Shown: in pieces, positions 44,971 to 50,614 of the stretch
How positions within the stretch are numbered: the stretch's first letter is position 1
How the letters are laid out: each line of letters starts with the position of its first letter
DNA from: a virus
Reading direction: 5' to 3' (one strand)
IMG/VR virus record: IMGVR_UViG_3300042879_001019
Span: 1-60,162 of that record
DNA length: 60,162 nucleotides
Program-made: the position numbers and the translations under genes
Notes under the pieces: model-generated
Told to the model about the DNA's origin: nothing
The model's database searches: none
The model's input: only the letters and a program-made list of their open reading frames with translations

Positions 44971-45377
44971 GAACAAGGACAAATATAGTGTTAAAGTTTT
45001 ATCTAATTTGTTAAAAAAGGTTAAAAAATGTTATAATGAAATTCATGTATCCCTTATTCTATCTATATAGTGTTAATATGTTAATCTTTTTCTCGTCTAT
45101 AAGAAAAAAATAATGAACAAGAGAATGAACAAGAGATATATAGGGGGAATAACCCCGTCCCATAAAAAAAAAATATTCTCCACTATAGGAAAAAAGTCAC
45201 CACTTTACCACTATTTTTAACTAATTGACTGATTATCAAGCAACTAACTTTTTTCAGTTAACACAAAATCGCAAATTTCAACACTATTTTCAATAATTCC
45301 AACATTTTAAACAGGTCGATTTATTGGTTAATCTTTTCACAATCAACATGTTAGTTAAGTTTACTTAACGCAACACT
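44971..45377. other. Intergenic region with repeats and hairpin
   Basis: About 400 bases without a supportable gene. It contains a minus-strand TATATTTG -7 box (44987-44980), a direct repeat TATAGTGTTAA (44984-44994 and 45066-45076), a perfect tandem repeat of AATGAACAAGAG (45112-45135), a GGGG-AATAA-CCCC hairpin (45144-45156) and very AT-rich stretches. It could be a secondary origin or a promoter region for the HNH side of the operon. Confidence 0.5.
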
Positions 45378-45431
45378 TTAATTCCAGTCCAACCATTCTT
45401 TTATTAGGTCGTTTATTTCTTCGTCTCTCAT
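45378..45431 (-). CDS. Possible 17-residue micro-ORF
   Basis: MRDEEINDLIKEWLDWN. Its ATG overlaps the stop of the upstream gene (ATGA), as at most junctions in this block, and the sequence is a clean amphipathic acidic helix. Too short to judge by composition alone. Confidence 0.4.
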   Translation of the reverse strand: MRDEEINDLIKEWLDWN

Positions 45432-45646
45432 GGCTTCTCGTTTAATATGTCAATACTCATTTTGATTGCTAACCAAATTTGATCGGTCGTGTCGTTATTC
45501 GTTAACGCCATTTCTAAGACTTGTCTTGCTTGGTCTTTCTTTATGTTGCCCTCAGCTACATTGTACACATCTTGAATGTGCCACAGGTTATCTACAAAGT
45601 ATCCTGCATCTCGCAAGACTTCTTTTGCTTTTAGTATCTCATTCAT
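45428..45646 (-). CDS. Small conserved protein with AGYFVDNLWHIQDV motif
   Basis: 72 residues: LRDAGYFVDNLWHIQDVYNV then QARQVLEMALTNNDTTDQIW. I recognise this as a recurrent small protein of Bacteroidota phages and mobile elements. Function unknown. Overlaps its upstream neighbour by eight bases. Confidence 0.75.
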   Translation of the reverse strand: MNEILKAKEVLRDAGYFVDNLWHIQDVYNVAEGNIKKDQARQVLEMALTNNDTTDQIWLAIKMSIDILNEKP

Positions 45647-45860
45647 ATCCTTCTAAATTTTCTAATTTTATTCCAATTGGTCTTAATCCAAACGGCTCCG
45701 CGTCCAATCCATAATCCAACGTATATCCAACTTCTTCTAGTTGATTGGTTAATCTTTCTAAATCTAGATAGTCATTCGCACATTCATCCTCATTGAATGA
45801 TTCAAGTATCAATTGTACTTCTATAGGTATTAATTCAGGTGTTTCAAATAGGTCTTTCAT
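45639..45860 (-). CDS. Small conserved protein MKDLFETPELIPIEVQ type
   Basis: 73 acidic residues; MKDLFETPELIPIEVQLILE and GYTLDYGLDAEPFGLRPI are signatures of a small protein very common in Bacteroidota phages and conjugative elements. Function unknown. The start is in the TAGCCATG context shared by eight genes here. Confidence 0.75.
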   Translation of the reverse strand: MKDLFETPELIPIEVQLILESFNEDECANDYLDLERLTNQLEEVGYTLDYGLDAEPFGLRPIGIKLENLEGYE

Positions 45861-45865
45861 GGCTA

Positions 45866-46051
45866 TTAATTATTAATTTGTTCATAAATCTCTTCTACAG
45901 TTTGAAGCACCCAGCTTGTTGTTACCATTGCACCAACACTTTGTATTTTCGTTAGTCCATTTGTGTTTACATGTTCAACACGAATAATTTGTGCTACGCC
46001 AATTAGTATCTCTTCATGGTTACTATTGGTTAATTTGATTACTGTTCTCAT
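45866..46051 (-). CDS. Small hypothetical protein (61 residues)
   Basis: MRTVIKLTNSNHEEILIGVA ... VLQTVEEIYEQINN, a small beta-rich protein with a helical end. It follows a TAGCCATG start, where TAG is the stop of the upstream gene. Confidence 0.68.
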   Translation of the reverse strand: MRTVIKLTNSNHEEILIGVAQIIRVEHVNTNGLTKIQSVGAMVTTSWVLQTVEEIYEQINN

Positions 46052-46053
46052 GG

Positions 46054-46278
46054 CTATTTAAATTTAAAAATTGTTAATAGGTTAATCATTCTATAGGCTC
46101 GCTTGTGAACATCGTATACGACCATTAAGTTATGGTCATTTGGATCGAATCGCAATCCGATCCCTTTGATGTTCTTCTTTACGCCCAGTCGGGCTACCAT
46201 TCTTCTTTCAGTGCCGTCCTTCTTGATGAAGCTAACGGAGAAGAATCTTCCGTTAGTGGCTAAAATCTGTTCTTTCAT
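46054..46278 (-). CDS. Small SH3-like protein (74 residues)
   Basis: Basic beta-rich protein: FFSVSFIKKDGTERRMVARL and LMVVYDVHKRAYRMINLLTI. This pattern recurs among small Bacteroidota mobile-element proteins; a WYL/SH3-like fold is plausible. It overlaps the upstream gene by 26 bases. Confidence 0.7.
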   Translation of the reverse strand: MKEQILATNGRFFSVSFIKKDGTERRMVARLGVKKNIKGIGLRFDPNDHNLMVVYDVHKRAYRMINLLTIFKFK

Positions 46279-46813
46279 ATTGATATATTTGTTGGTTATA
46301 AAATAAACTCACATAAGAATCTGTGATATTACTTGGCTCTTCGAATCCTTCATTCTCACAGATGAACTGTAGTATGCTTCCTACTTGATGTTCATTCCAT
46401 TTGTTCATCCAATCTTTTGGATTGTTTGAATGGTAAGATATGAATCCATCACGAGATGTGTACGTATGTTTGATATACTCGCTGAATTTCTCGTAGTTAT
46501 CTTTGAGGTATTGTTTAACTTTTGTTTTGTTAAATGTTATCTCGCAATAGATTGTATCATCGCTGAAGTTGTAGTACTTTGGACTTACCAATCTTTCGAA
46601 TTCAATGTGAGATACAAAGTCTGATAAAAGGTATTGAACTTCGTTACACATCTCTTTTGATATATGATTGTAGTAACTTGCCCAATCAACGAATTCCCAA
46701 AATTCTTTATCTTTTGGTAGGTCGAAGATTTCCTCCTCCCCATCGAAACATGGCTCGCTCCAACGCGAATTGTAGAATCCACTGAATAGTGGTAGATATG
46801 TTTTTGCTTTCAT
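46253..46813 (-). CDS. Hypothetical protein (MKAKTYLPLFSGFYNSRW type, 186 residues)
   Basis: An acidic, aromatic-rich protein whose start (YLPLFSGFYNSRWSEPCFDG) is one I associate with Bacteroidota mobile elements, sometimes suspected of anti-restriction activity. No catalytic motif is visible and the role is not established. It uses a TAGCCATG start. Confidence 0.68.
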   Translation of the reverse strand: MKAKTYLPLFSGFYNSRWSEPCFDGEEEIFDLPKDKEFWEFVDWASYYNHISKEMCNEVQYLLSDFVSHIEFERLVSPKYYNFSDDTIYCEITFNKTKVKQYLKDNYEKFSEYIKHTYTSRDGFISYHSNNPKDWMNKWNEHQVGSILQFICENEGFEEPSNITDSYVSLFYNQQIYQYERTDFSH

Positions 46814-46824
46814 GGCTATTTGTT

Positions 46825-47088
46825 TTACTCAGCGCATAATTCCCATGGCTGAAGATTAATAATTGCTTTTGTTCCTCCTAATTGTTTGACAATAAATCTT
46901 GCTAGCTTTCTATTTACTTTTTCATCCTGTATATGTGCGCTTCCAATTTGTTCTACAATATCTCTTGGTGACATACCTAATACTCTATGACAAAACTTAA
47001 CGTCTTGACCTAGATAGAATGATTTGCTTTTAATAATTAATGTCCAATTGTGATCGAATCCGTAATTCGAAGAGATTATTATATTCAT
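46825..47088 (-). CDS. Hypothetical protein (87 residues)
   Basis: MNIIISSNYGFDHNWTLIIK ... GMSPRDIVEQIGSAHIQDEK. Small alpha/beta protein, no motif recognised. It lies two bases downstream of the Cys-rich 235-residue gene, and hence on the RNA released by the first hammerhead. Confidence 0.6.
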   Translation of the reverse strand: MNIIISSNYGFDHNWTLIIKSKSFYLGQDVKFCHRVLGMSPRDIVEQIGSAHIQDEKVNRKLARFIVKQLGGTKAIINLQPWELCAE

Positions 47089-47090
47089 AA

Positions 47091-47798
47091 TTAATGATTT
47101 AAAATGTAAATTGATTTGTTTGATTTTGTCCCTAGTGTACCACTACATAAACCACATTTGCTACATGTAGATTTGAATCCTGCTTCCTTGCTTGCAGGAC
47201 AATTGACAATTCCATCTAGCTTTGATTCTGTAGCAATGTAACTTCTATATCCTTTCATCCTTGCGATAATCTCTCCGTTGATGTCATGTGTAGATGCCAT
47301 GAAGAATTTACTCAAATCGTTACGCATCCATTGATGTGTATATCCAGTCCAATTATCCGCGACATTTGTCATCTCTTCAATCATCTTAATTGGATGTAAT
47401 GATGGCTCACCATACGTTCCGAATCGAACGAATGTTCCTTGTGCCATCTCTCTTGCCTGAAGAATCATATCATACTTAAATGTTGGTACATTTTCAAATG
47501 TTCCGAATTCCTTTGCAATACTTTTTAGCATGCTGATAAACCCAACATACTGATTGAATTTATGCGTATAACATTTTCCGAATTCATTGAATGGACAATC
47601 TAAACAATTTGTATCAGCATTACTGAAGAAAGTCTTCATGCCATCATTCGTTACGTTCACAATCAATTCGTATTGCTTTCTGCTAAATGTGTACGTTTGG
47701 ACAATTTTTCTTTTCTTGTCTGATTCAATCTTATTGTTGCTAGTGGTTGACTTGCTTATTACTTGCAATGTGTCTCCGATTCTGAATACTAATTTCAT
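47091..47798 (-). CDS. Cysteine-rich phage protein (DUF7227-like)
   Basis: 235 residues. CLDCPFNEFGKCYTHKFNQY, VRFGTYGEPSLHP, NWTGYTHQWM and a C-terminal CPASKEAGFKSTCSKCGLCS make two Cys clusters. I recall this pattern as DUF7227, found in phages and bacteria; the clusters suggest a metal or Fe-S site. Function unknown. Its mRNA leader is the 3' product of hammerhead ribozyme 1, which would leave a 19-nt 5' UTR. Start context TAGTCATG. Confidence 0.72.
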   Translation of the reverse strand: MKLVFRIGDTLQVISKSTTSNNKIESDKKRKIVQTYTFSRKQYELIVNVTNDGMKTFFSNADTNCLDCPFNEFGKCYTHKFNQYVGFISMLKSIAKEFGTFENVPTFKYDMILQAREMAQGTFVRFGTYGEPSLHPIKMIEEMTNVADNWTGYTHQWMRNDLSKFFMASTHDINGEIIARMKGYRSYIATESKLDGIVNCPASKEAGFKSTCSKCGLCSGTLGTKSNKSIYILNH

Positions 47799-47811
47799 GA
47801 CTAATTGTTTT

Positions 47812-47867
47812 GGTTAATATGCCGTATCACTACGGCATTTCGTCTATTTAAGACTCATCAGTTAACC
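47812..47867 (-). ncRNA. Type I hammerhead ribozyme 1
   Basis: Minus strand, 5' to 3': stem I GGTTAA (47867-47862); core CTGATGA (47861-47855); stem II GTC (47854-47852), loop TTAAATA, GAC (47844-47842); core GAAA (47841-47838, last A pairs in stem III); stem III ATGCCGTA (47838-47831) with TACGGCAT (47826-47819) around TCAC; cleavage nucleotide H17 = A (47818); stem I TTAACC (47817-47812). Every invariant hammerhead base is present (CUGANGA, GAA, A15.1-U16.1, G10.1-C11.1). Predicted cut lies between 47818 and 47817, 19 nt before the ATG at 47798. The CTGA contains the TGA stop of the upstream gene. Confidence 0.93.
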
Positions 47868-48100
47868 TGTTTTAAAAGTTTTTCGTATTTCTTTGGCAAT
47901 TTGTTATACATTCTTATTGTATGTCCACTACTCCAATGATTCAAGAATACTTCCTGTATTATGGTTGATTTTAATCCGTTACCTATACAAATTGTCGTTC
48001 CGTAGCCTAAACATCCCTCAATGACTTCTATTATTTCGCCATCTTTTTTAATGTAGTTATCAATTACATCTTGAACTACTTTGTTTGTGTATATTTTCAT
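47858..48100 (-). CDS. Small hypothetical protein (80 residues)
   Basis: MKIYTNKVVQDVIDNYIKKD ... LPKKYEKLLKQVN. A small alpha/beta protein, no motif. Its last codons and TGA stop are the 5' stem I and CUGA core of hammerhead 1, so ribosomes finishing this gene would disrupt the ribozyme. Confidence 0.62.
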   Translation of the reverse strand: MKIYTNKVVQDVIDNYIKKDGEIIEVIEGCLGYGTTICIGNGLKSTIIQEVFLNHWSSGHTIRMYNKLPKKYEKLLKQVN

Positions 48101-48105
48101 GATTT

Positions 48106-48363
48106 CTAGTTATTAATTAATTCTTTAATCTCACCACTACCAATTCTGTAAATAAACAAATCAACTATCTCTGTTTCTTCATTCTCTTCAGTTCTATCTA
48201 ACAATATGAAGTTTTGTTCGTCATCTTCAAAGATGAATCTTCCTTCCGTTTGTCCATCACTATCTACATTCCAAACGTTATTTCCTCCCCAATTAGCTGA
48301 ACTATATTGTGTTACTCTTCGATATCTCTTATCTAAGAATCTTCTTACGTTTTGTGCTTTCAT
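48106..48363 (-). CDS. Small hypothetical protein (85 residues)
   Basis: Start taken at ATG 48363 (MKAQNVRRFLDKRYRRVTQY), since the longer frame to 48471 crosses another micro-ORF and has a poor leader. Basic N-terminus, then acidic beta-rich part (EGRFIFEDDEQNFILLDR). I recall related small proteins in Bacteroidota mobile DNA. Function unknown. Confidence 0.6.
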   Translation of the reverse strand: MKAQNVRRFLDKRYRRVTQYSSANWGGNNVWNVDSDGQTEGRFIFEDDEQNFILLDRTEENEETEIVDLFIYRIGSGEIKELINN

Positions 48364-48368
48364 GATTC

Positions 48369-48440
48369 CTATTTTTTTGATAAATACTTTAATGTAATTA
48401 CTACTGAATACAGTAATAATAAATAAACAAATGTTCCCAT
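48369..48440 (-). CDS. Possible 23-residue membrane peptide
   Basis: MGTFVYLLLLYSVVITLKYL then SKK: one transmembrane helix with a basic C-terminal end. It fits between neighbouring genes with gaps of two and five bases, so translation is plausible. Confidence 0.45.
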   Translation of the reverse strand: MGTFVYLLLLYSVVITLKYLSKK

Positions 48441-48442
48441 GA

Positions 48443-48616
48443 CTAAATGTATTTGTAAATATTCTTTTCAATATCTGCGATTACTTGGTCTTCAGTATAG
48501 AATGAGTAAATATCCTCAACTATTACATCAAACGTATCATTCTTGAATGTATCGTCTCTATGTGTATACTCAATATATCCACTACCTAAATCTGTTTCAA
48601 ATGCTATTCTTTTCAT
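48443..48616 (-). CDS. Small hypothetical protein (57 residues)
   Basis: MKRIAFETDLGSGYIEYTHR ... DQVIADIEKNIYKYI, acidic, beta then helix. TAGCCATG start where TAG ends the upstream gene. Confidence 0.6.
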   Translation of the reverse strand: MKRIAFETDLGSGYIEYTHRDDTFKNDTFDVIVEDIYSFYTEDQVIADIEKNIYKYI

Positions 48617-48618
48617 GG

Positions 48619-48765
48619 CTAATAATATATTTCGTTTAACGTATAATTATATTTCTTACAGACATAATTAATGAAGTTATTCATGTGATTTATGTCGTTA
48701 AATTCTCTGTTGATTACAACTATATCTCTGTGATATGGCTTGTAAAATTCTATTATTGCTTTCAT
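48619..48765 (-). CDS. Small hypothetical protein (48 residues)
   Basis: MKAIIEFYKPYHRDIVVINR ... YTLNEIYY. Its ATG overlaps the stop of the upstream gene. Compact alpha/beta; no motif. Confidence 0.58.
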   Translation of the reverse strand: MKAIIEFYKPYHRDIVVINREFNDINHMNNFINYVCKKYNYTLNEIYY

Positions 48766-49016
48766 GATAATTTGTATTTTCTTTTTAAAAATTGTATTTG
48801 ATTGTATTCCTTTTCTGAATAACTTACAGGATGTAATTCAACTTCGTTTATGTTGAAGTCTATTAATCTATTTTCATGTTTAATTGTTACTCTAGTTGTA
48901 ACTATTTCATGAGCGCAAAATTTTTGATTAATAAAACCATATGCTTTGTTAGTTATTCTTACAGACATATCGAATCCATCGAAAAAGTCTAAAATTATTT
49001 GATTTCTAGATTTCAT
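48762..49016 (-). CDS. Small hypothetical protein (84 residues)
   Basis: MKSRNQIILDFFDGFDMSVR ... EKEYNQIQFLKRKYKLS. Starts in the TAGTCATG context, TAG being the stop of the 36-residue gene. No motif recognised. Confidence 0.6.
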   Translation of the reverse strand: MKSRNQIILDFFDGFDMSVRITNKAYGFINQKFCAHEIVTTRVTIKHENRLIDFNINEVELHPVSYSEKEYNQIQFLKRKYKLS

Positions 49017-49018
49017 GA

Positions 49019-49129
49019 CTATCTATTGTTAAATGGTATTAATACTTTTCTTGTTTTAATTAACGTTCCGTTTAAAAAGAATCCCCAAATTTCGAAACGT
49101 CCATCAATCTTTAAAATTTTTGTTGACAT
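49019..49129 (-). CDS. Small basic protein (36 residues)
   Basis: MSTKILKIDGRFEIWGFFLN then GTLIKTRKVLIPFNNR. It is the first ORF on the RNA released by hammerhead 2, with a 22-nt leader ending TAGCCATG. Function unknown. Confidence 0.58.
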   Translation of the reverse strand: MSTKILKIDGRFEIWGFFLNGTLIKTRKVLIPFNNR

Positions 49130-49145
49130 GGCTAAAAATTTAATT

Positions 49146-49200
49146 GGTTAAGACGTGACTAAACGTCACGTTTCGTCTATTTAAGACTCTTCAGTTAACC
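49146..49200 (-). ncRNA. Type I hammerhead ribozyme 2
   Basis: Minus strand, 5' to 3': stem I GGTTAA (49200-49195); core CTGAAGA (49194-49188); stem II GTC (49187-49185), loop TTAAATA, GAC (49177-49175); GAAA (49174-49171); stem III ACGTGAC (49171-49165) with GTCACGT (49159-49153) around GTTTA; H17 = C (49152), giving the classic GUC cleavage triplet; stem I TTAACC (49151-49146). Stem I, core and stem II match copy 1 except for the variable core position N7, while stem III is a different perfect helix. Predicted cut between 49152 and 49151, 22 nt before the ATG at 49129. The TAA stop of the upstream gene is inside GGTTAA. Confidence 0.94.
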
Positions 49201-49377
49201 TTTTTTAATCGAGAATAAAATGCTTGATAACATCGCAATTGCGCCACATCCGTAGAATAGTGTAGCAATCAAATACTCATGTTGAATCATCAAGCTTTCA
49301 TTGTTAAAACTAACAATTGGTGTAGCGATTGCCGTACTACCGAATGCAATCATCATTACTAAAAACATTGTTTTCAT
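49195..49377 (-). CDS. Small membrane/exported protein (60 residues)
   Basis: A hydrophobic signal (MKTMFLVMMIAFGSTAIATP) and a second membrane segment (YLIATLFYGCGAIAMLSSIL) ending KKG. It is the first gene of the minus operon after the long non-coding region; a three-way-junction hairpin (49401-49448) ends 23 nt before its TAGCCATG start. Confidence 0.62.
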   Translation of the reverse strand: MKTMFLVMMIAFGSTAIATPIVSFNNESLMIQHEYLIATLFYGCGAIAMLSSILFSIKKG

Positions 49378-49400
49378 GGCTATTGGTTTATTTGGTTAGT

Positions 49401-49448
49401 GCTTGCCGTTCGTATCGCTCGAATAAAATTGTCATTCAATCGGCAAGC
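49401..49448. other. Three-way-junction hairpin element
   Basis: GCTTGCCG (49401-49408) pairs perfectly with CGGCAAGC (49441-49448) and encloses two hairpins, TTCG-TATCGCT-CGAA (49409-49423) and ATTG-TCATT-CAAT (49428-49440). On the plus strand it is followed by TATTTTATTT (terminator-like); on the minus strand it is a leader structure for the gene at 49377. It has the three-helix layout of the neighbouring hammerheads but lacks their core. Confidence 0.6.
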
Positions 49449-50183
49449 TATTTTATTTCCATAACATTTCGGGTAGTTCAATTCCCTAGGTAGTTCGATA
49501 CTAAGAACTATTATCGTATCTGTTATTATAGTTTAACTTGCACCACGCTTATATAGATGGAATCGAACCACCACAAGTTATTAAAGTATTGTTATTCCCT
49601 CCCATGCTTGCAAAAGGGTAGTTTAATGATTATTTCTAATCTTTCATCTTTGGTGTTACCTCAGATAAAGCATGTTACAAGATGTCAAAGAACTAAATTT
49701 GCAAACTATTTAAACTAATCTACTTTAAACCACTATCTGAATTGTTTATCCTCGAAAGGCAATCTATTTAGTTTTATTGTTTCAATCTACTTCAGCAATC
49801 TAATCTCATCAATCGTACATCTGAAATATTGTTTTTAGCTCGTTTGCTTATTGTAAAGGTAGGCACATAATCGGGATTGTCAACAATTTTTTATTGAAAG
49901 ATTAGCAAAATACGTATTTACACTTAGAAACGTCTACGTAGTTTCACTTAGCTAAGACGGATGCCGTGACTGATTAAGTTAGCTAAATGCTTGTAAATCA
50001 ATGCTTTACGATAATTAAATATATTTTGCATGAAATACGTTTTTAAATTGCGAAATGAATTGAGGCTTAACCCACTCAATCCAAACGCGTGAAGATGTAT
50101 GCATATTTGGATGCATAACGTATTGATTGTCAGTCACGTAGGTAGGTCGATTGGTCGATTGGTCCGTTGGTCTATTTAACATA

Positions 50184-50240
50184 ATGGATATTATATTACA
50201 GATTGGTTTGTTGGTAGGCTGTATGTATTGGTATCAATAA
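50184..50240 (+). CDS. Possible 18-residue micro-ORF
   Basis: MDIILQIGLLVGCMYWYQ. It resembles the start of the 45-residue gene at 50477 (MNIIVENLLRVGLLVGFEYY), so it may be a truncated paralogue or chance. Confidence 0.25.
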   Translation: MDIILQIGLLVGCMYWYQ

Positions 50241-50366
50241 AGGTATGTAGGTCAACAGATAGATGTCAACAGACGGCAAGCATATAGGCACATCGGTTAA
50301 TGTCATAGGCACATAGGCACATTGCTAGGCAAAAAGCTGAAAATCCCCAACCAATTTGCCGAAATG

Positions 50367-50446
50367 AATACCCCCCAGTCAATTTTCAAACCGTTTCCCC
50401 CGAGCGGACTTTTTCGCGGAATGGGGGTATTACCCAAAAATTCCGC
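50367..50446. repeat. Competing inverted repeats upstream of the rightward operon
   Basis: AATACCCCC (50367-50375) pairs with GGGGGTATT (50423-50431), and GCGGAAT (50416-50422) pairs with ATTCCGC (50440-50446). The two helices share sequence and cannot both extend fully. They lie 20-100 bases before the -7 box at 50466. Possible operator, terminator or origin hairpin. Confidence 0.5.
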
Positions 50447-50465
50447 ATATCTAACAAAAAATAAT

Positions 50466-50473
50466 TATATTTG
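50466..50473 (+). promoter_or_regulatory. Candidate -7 box for rightward operon
   Basis: TATATTTG matches TAnnTTTG and ends three bases before the ATG at 50477, a near-leaderless arrangement. Confidence 0.5.
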
Positions 50474-50476
50474 CGT

Positions 50477-50614
50477 ATGAATATAATCGTTGAGAATTTA
50501 CTTAGGGTTGGTCTATTGGTAGGTTTCGAGTACTATGGTCCTGACGAGGAGTTTGACTTCAATGAGCTGCAGATCAGTTTATTAATTTTAAGATTGACAT
50601 TTATATGGCACTGA
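50477..50614 (+). CDS. Small protein (45 residues)
   Basis: MNIIVENLLRVGLLVGFEYY then GPDEEFDFNELQ and a hydrophobic end (ISLLILRLTFIWH). It has its own -7 box and overlaps the next gene by ten bases, with the TGA within the next gene's second to fourth codons. I recall similar very short proteins in Bacteroidota phages; function unknown. Confidence 0.6.
   Translation: MNIIVENLLRVGLLVGFEYYGPDEEFDFNELQISLLILRLTFIWH

Larger units (their letters stand above)
49449..50476. other. About 1 kb non-coding divergence region, origin/control candidate
   Basis: It lies between the leftward early block and the rightward chaperonin block and has no supportable gene except tiny ORFs. Repeats seen: GGTAGTTC (49472-49479, 49489-49496); TAGGCACAT four times (49860-49868, 50285-50293, 50306-50314, 50314-50322); tandem TCGATTGG x2 plus TCCGTTGG (50147-50170); inverted TATGCAT/ATGCATA (50098-50117). 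These iteron-like repeats at a transcription divergence suggest a replication origin or regulatory hub. A long structured RNA is an alternative. Confidence 0.6.

Noticed and set aside
49555-49580. Minus-strand GGTGGTTCGATTCCATC resembles a tRNA T-arm
   Set aside because: No matching acceptor, D or anticodon arms can be drawn on either side; it is not a tRNA gene, at most a remnant or chance.
34864-50476. Search for DnaA boxes (TTATNCACA) to support the DnaA-like protein
   Set aside because: None clearly seen by eye; the candidate origin rests on other repeats.
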